From a bacterium (GTDB lineage Bacteria; Cyanobacteriota; Vampirovibrionia; Obscuribacterales; JAKAZS01), in contig JAKAZS010000035.1 of assembly GCA_021815785.1 (NCBI GenBank), positions 1-32,029 of the forward strand: a stretch of DNA of 32,029 bases. The letters are read 5' to 3'. Positions 16,030 to 23,921 of the stretch are shown here, one piece after another. The notes below the pieces were generated by a model. It was not told where the DNA came from. It was given only the letters and a program-made list of their open reading frames with translations, and did no database searches. Position numbers and translations under genes: made by a program. The first letter of the stretch is position 1; every line of letters begins with the position of its first letter.

Positions 16030-17277
16030 ATGAATAATCTGCTTACTCGCATCAATCGCCGCCAATTCATCCAGATGTCAGCGTTTCTAACGACAACTGG
16101 TTTATATGGGGTTCAGCGTCTATTGGCTAAAGCAGCTCCAGTAATTAACTTGCCTTTTGCTAAAGGATCCCGTCAAATCGTGCCAGCTGGAACATTCCCG
16201 CAAAAAGGTGAATTGATTCTTCAGCGTATGCGCCCACCATTATTAGAAACACCTTGGTCAGTTTTTGAAAATAATATTTTTACACCTAATGATAAATTTT
16301 ATGTACGCTGGCATATGCCTGATTTTCCGCTTACGGTAGATGTAACATCTTACCGAATCCGGATTTTTGGTGAAGTAGCTAATCCGATTGAGATATCTCT
16401 TAATGAACTGATGCATGATTTTAAACCAGTTGAAATCGCGGCGGTTAATCAGTGCGCCGGTAATAGTCGCGGTTTTGTGGAACCGCGGGTTCCTGGAGCT
16501 CAGTGGGCTCATGGGGCAATGGGCAATGCGATCTGGACTGGAGTGCCACTCAAAGTGTTACTTGCTAAAGCTGGTATTAAATCTGGTGCTACGCATATAG
16601 CCTTTCGCAGTCTAGAAACTGGCATAGAGCCATTTCCGCCGCATACGCGTTTTGAAAAAGTATTGACGCTTGATCATGCTCTAGATGGTGAAGTTATGGC
16701 AGCCTATGCCATGAATCATGAATCTTTACCGGTTCTTAATGGCTTTCCGGTTAGGCTTGTGGTGCCTGGCTGGTATTCAACTTATTGGGTTAAAATGTTG
16801 ACCGAAATTGAAGTTATGAATCATCCCGGAACAAATTATTGGATGGCTAAAAGTTATCTAATTCCTGATACACCTACTGGTTTTGTTGATCCTGATGCAA
16901 CTTGTAGTAAAATGGTACCAGTAAACAAAATGAATCCTCGTTCTTTTTTTACTGGTATCAAAAATGGTGCGAAATTAAAGGTTAATCACTTGACGGTTAT
17001 TCGTGGTATTGCTTTTGGTGGTAATACGGGCTTAGCTCGGGTTATGTTTTCGGCTGATGCTGGCTCAAGCTGGCAAGAAGCCAAGCTTGGTTTCGACTAT
17101 GGCAAGTATAGTTTTCGTAAATGGGAAATTAATTTTACACCTAAAAAACCTAAGGATTATACTTTAATGGTAAAAGCCGTTAATACTGACAACGAAGAAC
17201 AGCCGATGTTTGGATGTTGGAATTATGGTGGTTATATGTATAATGCCATTGAACGCATAACAATTAAGGCAAGTTAA
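16030..17277 (+). CDS. sorA: Sulfite dehydrogenase molybdenum subunit (SorA/sulfite oxidase family)
   Basis: The 415-residue molybdoenzyme oxidises sulfite to sulfate in the periplasm. A twin-arginine signal (NRRQFIQMSAF, residues 9-19) indicates export of the folded, cofactor-loaded protein. The Mo-ligating cysteine is Cys142 in VNQCAGNSRG. Other family landmarks are GAQWAHGAMGNAIWTGVPL (156-174), LPVLNGFPVRLVVPGWYS (233-250) and the C-terminal Ig-like dimerisation domain (about 300-412, with GxGxGLARVMFSADAGSSWQEAKL-like strands around 330-355). This family binds Mo with molybdopterin lacking a nucleotide. It sits 12 bp before a gene for a cytochrome with SorB features, the expected partner. 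A nitrate-reductase-like or YedY-like substrate cannot be excluded, but the pairing favours sulfite. Confidence 0.88.
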   Translation: MNNLLTRINRRQFIQMSAFLTTTGLYGVQRLLAKAAPVINLPFAKGSRQIVPAGTFPQKGELILQRMRPPLLETPWSVFENNIFTPNDKFYVRWHMPDFPLTVDVTSYRIRIFGEVANPIEISLNELMHDFKPVEIAAVNQCAGNSRGFVEPRVPGAQWAHGAMGNAIWTGVPLKVLLAKAGIKSGATHIAFRSLETGIEPFPPHTRFEKVLTLDHALDGEVMAAYAMNHESLPVLNGFPVRLVVPGWYSTYWVKMLTEIEVMNHPGTNYWMAKSYLIPDTPTGFVDPDATCSKMVPVNKMNPRSFFTGIKNGAKLKVNHLTVIRGIAFGGNTGLARVMFSADAGSSWQEAKLGFDYGKYSFRKWEINFTPKKPKDYTLMVKAVNTDNEEQPMFGCWNYGGYMYNAIERITIKAS

Positions 17278-17289
17278 AGGGATTAAATA

Positions 17290-17664
17290 ATGAAACATCT
17301 ATTGGTTAATGGTTCTTTGAGCTTTTTATGTTTACAAATCTTTTGTTCTTTAAGTATTCTAGCTGAACCGTTAAAAGCTATATCAGGATCGCCAAAAATA
17401 ACCTTAAAATCAGAAAAAATAACCTTACCCCAAGATAGTAAGGTTTTTACTGGTATTGGTTCCAATCACTTAAACCAATACTGTTTGATCTGTCATTCTT
17501 GCGAATATCTTAATGACCAGCCGGCCTTAACGCGAAATATGTGGGAAAAGGAAGTATTGAAAATGAAATCCAGTTATGGGGCTCCCATTCCTGACGCAGA
17601 CGTAAAAATTTTAGTCGAAGAGCTTTATCAAAAGTTTGGTGCGCCAATAGCACCAAAAAAATAA
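17290..17664 (+). CDS. sorB: Sulfite dehydrogenase cytochrome c subunit (SorB-like)
   Basis: The 124-residue secreted monoheme cytochrome has a signal peptide (about 1-25). Its heme site CLICH (Cys65, Cys68, His69) lies in NQYCLICHSCEYLNDQPALT. The segment TRNMWEKEVLKMKSSYGAPIPD (about 81-102) matches the SorB pattern and places Met92 as the likely sixth heme ligand. It accepts electrons from the molybdenum centre of SorA and hands them to a soluble cytochrome c. AGGGA lies about 7 nt before the ATG, and the 12-bp gap from sorA implies one transcript. The order sorA-sorB is the usual one. Confidence 0.82.
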   Translation: MKHLLVNGSLSFLCLQIFCSLSILAEPLKAISGSPKITLKSEKITLPQDSKVFTGIGSNHLNQYCLICHSCEYLNDQPALTRNMWEKEVLKMKSSYGAPIPDADVKILVEELYQKFGAPIAPKK

Positions 17665-17803
17665 ATATTATTATGTTATTGACTAATTTATAAACTCAAC
17701 TTTTATTATAGGTAATAGTAGTAAATAGTTCGAAAAATTATTGGCCTTATTTGCATTTTAAAGTTTAATTGATATTAACTAACAAAATTTTAAAATTAGG
17801 GCT

Positions 17804-18412
17804 CTAGTGATAAAAGGCATATTGGCTATTGCTTTCAAGATTAAAATTAATTGGTATATTAAATTTTTGATTACAGGTTTCAACACTTTTAATGCGATCA
17901 ATCCGGAAATTAAGAATTTCTGCTTTTTGATGACAAAAGGCCAGCATTTTCCATAAATTATTTTCAGCTATAATGGTTAGCGGATTTAAATCAAGGCTAT
18001 CTACTGATTCTTTGGCTAAGCTATAGTATTCTACTTTGACTTGATCATGATTAACTAAGGCTGACTGTAATTGAGGTAAAGTACTATCAGTTGAATACAT
18101 AGGCGGAAAATCATCTTCGCTAAAATTTAAATTTAGGCTTTGTGCCTTATTTTGAACGTCGGCGTTCTTGAGATACTCTTCATAAATTATCGTAAGCAAT
18201 GAATCAAGAATCGCATTTGAAAGAGATTTAGAAACTGTAGTCATTTTTTGCGGTAAAGATTGTGATACTTTGGTAATGAGATTTTGAATTAATTCATCTT
18301 GATTTTCATTATGAATGGTCATTCCCATAACCAGTTTGTCGAGCAGTCTTAAACTGGTCAATAAGACTAGGCACTCTTCTTGTGATAATTCAAAATTACA
18401 ATTATAATTCAT
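17804..18412 (-). CDS. WYL-domain protein without a DNA-binding domain
   Basis: The 202-residue protein carries a WYL-like domain at about 113-190. It shows VKVEYYSLAKESVDSLDLNPLTII, then LWKMLAFCHQKAEILNFRIDRIKSVE, where LWKML stands for the W-Y-L motif and FRIDRI is the conserved basic end. WYL domains usually sense small ligands or nucleic acids in bacterial regulators. The N-terminal 100 residues are helical and do not look like a helix-turn-helix, so it may act through a partner. It follows argS by 93 bp on the same strand and may share its transcript. Family assignment is by eye; function is unknown. Confidence 0.65.
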   Translation of the reverse strand: MNYNCNFELSQEECLVLLTSLRLLDKLVMGMTIHNENQDELIQNLITKVSQSLPQKMTTVSKSLSNAILDSLLTIIYEEYLKNADVQNKAQSLNLNFSEDDFPPMYSTDSTLPQLQSALVNHDQVKVEYYSLAKESVDSLDLNPLTIIAENNLWKMLAFCHQKAEILNFRIDRIKSVETCNQKFNIPINFNLESNSQYAFYH

Positions 18413-18505
18413 TAGATTAAACCTATAATTTTTTCATATAGTTCTATCATACCCTTTTATTAAATAATTAGTCTATAGAACTAGATAAAATTTTATTTTT
18501 TTTTA

Positions 18506-20236
18506 TTACATTTTTTCCGGCGTATTTAAGCCTAAAATAATCAAACAATTAGCTAACACAGTTCTTACTGCTAAGATAAATAATAATCGATCGAGGCTTT
18601 GATTTAAATCATCAATATTTAAAACTTTGGCTGTTTCATAAAATTTTTGCAAATCGCAAGCAAGATCGTAAGCATAATGAGCAATCTTGTGGGGTTGTTG
18701 ACTTTGGCTGGCTTCAGTAATTAAATTTTTAAAACTGGCTAATTTTAAGATTATTTTTTTATGTAAAGTATAATTTTCTCCATTATCGTCAAATAAGTGT
18801 GCAAAAAGGGTATTTTTTTTGTTACATTTTAAATAGATCTGTTCACTAGGTAAATTAAAAAAATCAAAGTCAGGGCTTAAGTTAGTGGCTTTGCGCAATA
18901 TTGATGACATTCTGGCATAAGCATATTGAATATAGAAAACTGGATTTTCGCTAGAAGCTTTTTTAGCTAATTCCAAATCAAAATTTACTGCATTATTAGG
19001 GCTGGATTCAATTAAGAAATAACGGGTGGCGTCTGCACCAACTTCATCAATAACTTCTTTGAGGGTAATGACTGTACCCATACGTTTTGACATTCTAACG
19101 ATTTCACCATTTTTGGATAAATTAACCATTTGCGTTAAAATTACCGAAAATTTATTAATATCACAGTTTAAGGCTTTAAGAATAGCTTTTAAACTAGGAA
19201 CTTGGCCATGGTGATCACTACCCCAAATATTAATTATATAGTCAAAACCGCGTTTGAATTTATCTAAATGATAGGTAGCATCAGTAGCTAAATAAGTTAA
19301 ATGGTTATTGCTTTTGACTAGAACCCGATCCCGTTCATCACCTAATTCTTTAGATTTTAACCATATAGCACCTTCGGATTCATAAGTCTGATTGTTCGCA
19401 GCAAGCAGTTTAAGCATATCTTTAATTTTGCCACTATCATGCAAAGTTTTTTCACTATACCAAGTATTAAATTCTATTTTAAGGCTGTTTAATTCGGCTT
19501 TTTGATTGTTGATAGTAATATCCATAAATAAAGTGGCTAATTTATCACTAATTTCAATGTCAGTAAGATTGACTAATTCTTGGTCATGCTCTTCAATTAT
19601 TTGCTGGATTGGTTCTAGCAATAGCCATTCGGGGTAACTATCGATAGCGTAATTGTAGTTAGACAGACCTAGTTGTCGCTTATAACATACTAATAAACTT
19701 TGTCCTAATTTAATAATTTGCTGGCCGGTATCATTGATGTAAAATTCTTCTTCAACTTGGTAGCCCGCATATTTTAACAAATTAGCGAGACAACTACCAA
19801 ATACTGCATTTCGAGCATGACCAATATGTAATGGGCCAGTTGGATTTGCTGAAACGTATTCAATTAAAACACTTGATTGATTTTGACCGCGTCCATAATT
19901 ATTAGGTTGCTCAAGAATTTCCTTTAAAATCTGGTAAAGATATAATTTACTTACAGTGAAATTAAGGTAACCAGGACTTGTTACGCTAATGCCTTCAAGT
20001 AATTTACCAATAGTTTGCTTGGCTATTGTTTCATAGATAAGCTTAGCTATTTCTAACGGTGATTTTTTTAACTGACCAGCTAGTTTAAAGGCAATACCAC
20101 AAGAAAAATCACCATGGCTTGCTAGTTTAGGTTTTTCAATAATAATACTGGTTTCTTTAAGGTTAAAGTTCACATAATGTTTGTCTTGAACCTCTAAACA
20201 GGCTTTATAAATTAAGTCAGTTAAAATTGATTCCAT
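18506..20236 (-). CDS. argS: Arginyl-tRNA synthetase
   Basis: The class I synthetase charges tRNA-Arg. Using the ATG at 20236 (MESILTD) gives 576 residues and a normal N-terminal Add1 domain. A longer reading to 20293 would add 19 unrelated residues and run into the preceding gene. Signatures are PTGPLHIGHARN with HIGH at 137-140, the second ATP motif as MSKR (382-385), and the DALR anticodon-binding domain ending LGLNTPEKM, the usual ArgS terminus. The gene starts 13 bp after the Spy-like gene and is probably co-transcribed with the sigma/anti-sigma group. That would tie a translation gene to a stress operon, or simply reflect gene packing. Confidence 0.96.
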   Translation of the reverse strand: MESILTDLIYKACLEVQDKHYVNFNLKETSIIIEKPKLASHGDFSCGIAFKLAGQLKKSPLEIAKLIYETIAKQTIGKLLEGISVTSPGYLNFTVSKLYLYQILKEILEQPNNYGRGQNQSSVLIEYVSANPTGPLHIGHARNAVFGSCLANLLKYAGYQVEEEFYINDTGQQIIKLGQSLLVCYKRQLGLSNYNYAIDSYPEWLLLEPIQQIIEEHDQELVNLTDIEISDKLATLFMDITINNQKAELNSLKIEFNTWYSEKTLHDSGKIKDMLKLLAANNQTYESEGAIWLKSKELGDERDRVLVKSNNHLTYLATDATYHLDKFKRGFDYIINIWGSDHHGQVPSLKAILKALNCDINKFSVILTQMVNLSKNGEIVRMSKRMGTVITLKEVIDEVGADATRYFLIESSPNNAVNFDLELAKKASSENPVFYIQYAYARMSSILRKATNLSPDFDFFNLPSEQIYLKCNKKNTLFAHLFDDNGENYTLHKKIILKLASFKNLITEASQSQQPHKIAHYAYDLACDLQKFYETAKVLNIDDLNQSLDRLLFILAVRTVLANCLIILGLNTPEKM

Positions 20237-20249
20237 AGATAAATTTTTA

Positions 20250-20747
20250 TTAATGTTGTGTATTTGAAGGCATAATATTGCGGACACGTTCAATTAAATT
20301 CTGAATCCGATCCGAACCAACTAGATTAACATTGGCTGAATTATTATTTTGTTTTTGCGCTATTACATCACGAACCATAAGGTCTAAATCATGCTTTTGC
20401 GTATCAGTTAGAATTTGACGTTTTTTTAAATAATTTACCATTGCTATATTTTTAAGTTTTTCTCGTTTATGCGCTAAAGACTGTTGCACGGACATTATTT
20501 CTACCGGATCACTATTATGAGCTCCTAGTAATTCAGTTAGTTTACGTTGATCATCTTTAATTGATGGTTGGATTTCATTGTAGTCATGAAGCCATTTATT
20601 ATTAAGATCATCGATGGCCTGACTTTGATCTCTAGTAAGGTTAAGTTTAGACCAGTCAATCATTGATTTTTGAACATCATAAGCCAATGCGCTTTGATTG
20701 AAAAGTAGCATTATTATTATTATTAGGGCGATCTTAAGGCTGTTCAT
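20250..20747 (-). CDS. Periplasmic Spy/CpxP-like LTxxQ protein
   Basis: I start at the ATG at 20747 because it is preceded by GAGGTGG with good spacing and begins a clean signal peptide (1-22, ending ALA). Reading upstream to 20846 would overlap the anti-sigma gene further and has no ribosome site. The 165-residue product is almost all helical with two LTxxQ-type motifs, LTRDQ (37-41) and LTDTQ (113-117), as in Spy, CpxP, ZraP and CnrX. These proteins act as periplasmic chaperones or metal/stress sensors. The start lies inside the 3' end of the anti-sigma gene (14-bp overlap), so the two are translationally coupled. It may sense envelope state and influence the anti-sigma factor; that role is inference. 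Confidence 0.75.
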   Translation of the reverse strand: MNSLKIALIIIIMLLFNQSALAYDVQKSMIDWSKLNLTRDQSQAIDDLNNKWLHDYNEIQPSIKDDQRKLTELLGAHNSDPVEIMSVQQSLAHKREKLKNIAMVNYLKKRQILTDTQKHDLDLMVRDVIAQKQNNNSANVNLVGSDRIQNLIERVRNIMPSNTQH

Positions 20748-21645
20748 ATAAAACCACCTCGGAGTTTTTGGCTTGGTCATAATCGTTGTTGTTCGAAAAT
20801 GAGGAATCGAGCAAATAATTTTCAGCTGTTTGGGGTTGAATATCATCAGGTTTACTGGAAAAATAAAATAAGCTAGTTCCAGCTATTAATAATACAACAA
20901 AACTAGCAACCGATGCTGTTACCAGCTGGGGAAATTTTAAAAGTTTAGCCTTGTCATGATTCTTAACTTGCGCTGAGACAACTTTGAGCTTTAGTTTTTC
21001 TTGAATTTTTGGCAATAAATCAATTTCTTGTTTCGGAATATATTCTTCTTTTATGAGATTGCTTAAATCCATCATTTTACTAATCTGGCTCGAACAATTT
21101 GGGCAAGTCATTAAATGACGGGTAATTTCATAATGACGGCCAACATTTAAGGACAAGTCTATATATGGTGAAAAATCACTTCCTAACTGTTTACAGTCAT
21201 TATTTAATTTATCTTTAAGGGTGGCTAATAAATTAATTTCTAAATTGGTTGGCAATTTAAAGGCATTATGAATACTTTGATTGAGATTACGAATTTGATT
21301 AAACTGGCTAAGACAATTTTTACAGGTTTTTAAATGTGATTTTATTCCTTCATGAGCAGCTTGAGTCAATTCGTTGTCAATAAAGGCTGATAAATCATAG
21401 TTTATTGCTGAACAGATATCTTGGTGACAGTTTAACTTTTCAACTAACGAAATGTCGATAGCTTTATCCGAAATTTCAAAAGCTTTACGGATAGTGGCAC
21501 TGGTTTTACTAAAACCGTTAAAAAGCCCAGAACATTCCTTACAGTTTGATAAATGACTGTACGCTAAATTACGTTCATTATTTTCGAGTAGGTTATCGTA
21601 TAATGCTGAAATATCATCAATATGAAGGCAGTTATTATTTTTCAT
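20734..21645 (-). CDS. Membrane-bound anti-sigma factor with three tandem zinc-finger (ZAS/HC2) modules
   Basis: The 303-residue protein carries three HxxxCxxC motifs: H31/C35/C38, H104/C108/C111 and H177/C181/C184. An upstream metal ligand is likely for each (Cys6 or His8; Cys73, His74 or Cys78; Cys151). Each lies in a short helical module like the zf-HC2 anti-sigma domain, which binds an ECF sigma factor. One membrane helix follows (about 242-263) and a short periplasmic tail of about 40 residues. Most ZAS anti-sigma factors have one such module, so triplication is unusual. The gene starts 14 bp after the sigma factor stop. By context it holds that sigma factor at the membrane until an envelope signal releases it. 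Confidence 0.8.
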   Translation of the reverse strand: MKNNNCLHIDDISALYDNLLENNERNLAYSHLSNCKECSGLFNGFSKTSATIRKAFEISDKAIDISLVEKLNCHQDICSAINYDLSAFIDNELTQAAHEGIKSHLKTCKNCLSQFNQIRNLNQSIHNAFKLPTNLEINLLATLKDKLNNDCKQLGSDFSPYIDLSLNVGRHYEITRHLMTCPNCSSQISKMMDLSNLIKEEYIPKQEIDLLPKIQEKLKLKVVSAQVKNHDKAKLLKFPQLVTASVASFVVLLIAGTSLFYFSSKPDDIQPQTAENYLLDSSFSNNNDYDQAKNSEVVLYEQP

Positions 21646-21659
21646 TAGTCAATATACCT

Positions 21660-22286
21660 TTAAGTTGTCTTAATTTCTTTTACCTGAATTGAGTTGTTTA
21701 TATAAGGTGTTAACAAATCTTGTAATTTCATTCTAGCCCTGGCAATTCTTGATTTTACAGTCCCCATTTCGGTTTTGGTGATAACGGCAATTTCTTCGTA
21801 CGTTAACCCTTCTAGTTCTCTTAAGACGATAGCCACGCGAAACTGTTCCGGAAGTTTTGCCATGGCTTCTCTAATTACAACTGAAATTTCGCGGTTAAGA
21901 ACCTGTTCATCAGGGTTTACGTGACTATCCGGAATCTCTTTACTCGCCTTAGCCAAACCATCTGAGTCTTCATTATCATCCATGGATATTGTCGCAATTC
22001 GTTTAGGTCGTTTTCTTAATTCATCATAAAATAAATTTGTTACAATTTGGGTAAGCCAGGTTTTAAACGCGGCTGGATTTCTCAAGTTATTGATGGAACG
22101 CCAGACGCGAATAAAGACTTCCTGCGCTAAATCCCCGGTATCCGTCCAATCTGGAGCCAATTGGTACAAAAGGTGGTATACGGTCTTTTGATGCCTGCGC
22201 ACTAATTCTTCAAAGGCTCCGCTATCCCTTGCTTGACATGCGATGACTAATTCACGATCTGTTTTTTGGCTATATATTACGGCCAT
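21660..22286 (-). CDS. ECF-type RNA polymerase sigma factor, cyanobacterial SigG-like
   Basis: The 208-residue sigma factor contains region 2 (about 24-95, with LAQEVFIRVWRSINNLRNP and FKTWLTQIVTNLFYDELRKR) and region 4 (about 140-195, with LPEQFRVAIVLRELEGLTYEEIA and GTVKSRIARARMKL). The spacer is short and acidic. I choose the ATG at 22286, preceded by AAAGGGG; the alternative upstream TTG at 22301 would contain part of that site. The wording of region 2 recalls the cyanobacterial SigG group. The anti-sigma factor and Spy-like protein follow directly, so it probably drives an envelope or metal-stress regulon and, commonly for ECF factors, its own operon. Confidence 0.92.
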   Translation of the reverse strand: MAVIYSQKTDRELVIACQARDSGAFEELVRRHQKTVYHLLYQLAPDWTDTGDLAQEVFIRVWRSINNLRNPAAFKTWLTQIVTNLFYDELRKRPKRIATISMDDNEDSDGLAKASKEIPDSHVNPDEQVLNREISVVIREAMAKLPEQFRVAIVLRELEGLTYEEIAVITKTEMGTVKSRIARARMKLQDLLTPYINNSIQVKEIKTT

Positions 22287-22588
22287 ACTACCCCTTTGCA
22301 ACGGCGATAATTTAAATAAAAATGATGTTCATGACACTTTTAATTAAATTATTATAGAATTATTCTTAAATAAAATATCATTTTATCAAAATAAATTTTG
22401 TAAAATGTCGATTTTAAATTAAGACCTAAATTTAAAATCTAAATTTAGAATCATTGCTTTCCCCAAAAAATCAAGTTTGAGAATTTTAAATTTATATAAT
22501 GTATATTCATATTTCAAGCTAACCAATATATAAGTTATGAAGTTTTAGTAAAATATTAGTCCTAATTATTCGTATAGGAGTATGGAAA
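22287..22588. promoter_or_regulatory. Divergent promoter region between the sigma operon and metK
   Basis: The 302-bp gap is extremely A/T-rich. A TATAAT reading leftward lies at 22356-22351, about 65 nt before the sigma ATG, and one reading rightward at 22495-22500, about 90 nt before metK; neither has a strong -35. A perfect inverted repeat GATTTTAAATT/AATTTAAAATC occupies 22410-22420 and 22429-22439 with an 8-nt centre and could be an operator, although such sequence arises easily in A/T-rich DNA. I see no SAM riboswitch fold upstream of metK. Confidence 0.4.
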
Positions 22589-23854
22589 TTGTTAAATACG
22601 TATTTGTTTACCTCAGAATCTGTTACCGAAGGTCATCCTGATAAGGTTTGTGACCAAATTTCGGATGCTATTGTGGATAATATCCTCGCGAAAGACCCTG
22701 GTGCCAGAGTGGCCTTAGAAAGTGTGGTCTCTCGTGGGCTTGTATTGTTAACTGGTGAAGTTACTAGTAATTGTCAGGTTGATTATCCAAGTCTGGCTCG
22801 CAAAGTTGTTAAGGAAATCGGTTATACCGGTAAAAACGGGTCTGGTTTTGATGCTGATACTTTAGAGGTTTTAGTTCATGTTAATAAACAATCAGCGGAT
22901 ATTGCTGCAGCAGTGGATAATGCCTTAGAAATCAGACATAAAGTTGATCATAATTCTGATAGTCTTGATGATACTGGTGCTGGTGATCAAGGCATGATGT
23001 TTGGCTATGCCTGTAATGAAACTCTAGAATTTATGCCGATGCCGATTGCTTGCGCTAATGAACTTGCCCGATTATTAAGTAATGTTCGCAAAGAAGGGAA
23101 ATTACCTTATTTAGGTCCAGATGGCAAAACCCAGGTTACTGTAGAATATGAAAATCGAATTCCTAAACGAATATATTCAATTGTTATTTCAACACAGCAT
23201 GATGATTGCATTAATGGTGAAACCGATAATGCTAAAATTCAGGAAATTATTAAAAACGATTTAAAAGAACACGTAATTAATCAAGCCTTTACTTCATTTA
23301 CTCTAAAACCAGATAGGCTTACGCAAATTTTAATTAATCCAGCTGGCCGTTTTGTTATTGGCGGACCATGTGGGGATAGTGGTTTAACCGGCCGTAAAAT
23401 TATTGTTGATACTTATGGCGGATATGCTCGCCATGGCGGTGGTGCTTACTCAGGAAAGGATCCAACTAAAGTTGATCGCTCTGCATCATATGCTGCCCGT
23501 TATGTAGCTAAAAATATCGTAGCGGCAAAACTAGCTACCCATTGTGAGGTACAAATAGCCTATGCTATTGGTGTCGCTCGACCAATAGCCATTAATGTGA
23601 CTACTTTTGGTACCGGAGTAATTAGTGAAACCAGTATTAAGGAATTAATTGAAAAAACTTTTGATTTGCGGCCAAAATCAATTATTCAGCAATTCAAATT
23701 AACTCAATTGCCGCAAATTAATAACGGCCGCTTTTATCAAAATTTAGCTGCTTACGGTCATTTTGGCCGCAAAGATCTTAATTTGCCTTGGGAAAATCTT
23801 GATAAAGTTGATACCTTAAATTCTCATCTAGGAAAGCTTTCTAAAGTAAAATAA
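22589..23854 (+). CDS. metK: S-adenosylmethionine synthetase
   Basis: The enzyme makes S-adenosylmethionine from methionine and ATP. At 421 residues it is of the longer form. Motifs are [12 protein letters not shown] (15-26, methionine/ATP site), [14 protein letters not shown] (the family hexapeptide GAGDQG), and the glycine-rich [22 protein letters not shown] phosphate-binding loop. The start is a TTG at 22589, set by AGGAG at 22576-22580 (8-nt spacing). The nearby ATG at 22582 is in another frame and meets a stop soon. The use of TTG may hold expression down. The gene is followed by a long hairpin at 23842-23886 and then the hexosaminidase gene. Confidence 0.97.
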   Translation: MLNTYLFTSESVTEGHPDKVCDQISDAIVDNILAKDPGARVALESVVSRGLVLLTGEVTSNCQVDYPSLARKVVKEIGYTGKNGSGFDADTLEVLVHVNKQSADIAAAVDNALEIRHKVDHNSDSLDDTGAGDQGMMFGYACNETLEFMPMPIACANELARLLSNVRKEGKLPYLGPDGKTQVTVEYENRIPKRIYSIVISTQHDDCINGETDNAKIQEIIKNDLKEHVINQAFTSFTLKPDRLTQILINPAGRFVIGGPCGDSGLTGRKIIVDTYGGYARHGGGAYSGKDPTKVDRSASYAARYVAKNIVAAKLATHCEVQIAYAIGVARPIAINVTTFGTGVISETSIKELIEKTFDLRPKSIIQQFKLTQLPQINNGRFYQNLAAYGHFGRKDLNLPWENLDKVDTLNSHLGKLSKVK

Positions 23855-23886
23855 TTAAAATCGTAAAATTTAACTATTTTACTTTA
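23842..23886 (+). terminator. 12-bp perfect inverted repeat after metK
   Basis: TAAAGTAAAATA (23842-23853) and TATTTTACTTTA (23875-23886) are exact inverted complements around a 21-nt loop. The left arm includes the last codons of metK and part of its stop. There is no run of T after the right arm, so it may be a weak terminator or an mRNA 3'-end stabiliser rather than a strong intrinsic terminator. Confidence 0.35.
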
Positions 23887-23921
23887 AAGCTATCAGCTAA
23901 ATTCATTTTAGGATTGTATTT

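Noticed and set aside
22287-22588. SAM riboswitch upstream of metK
   Set aside because: No conserved SAM-I, SAM-II or SAM/SAH core elements could be recognised. The region is almost pure A/T apart from a short inverted repeat.
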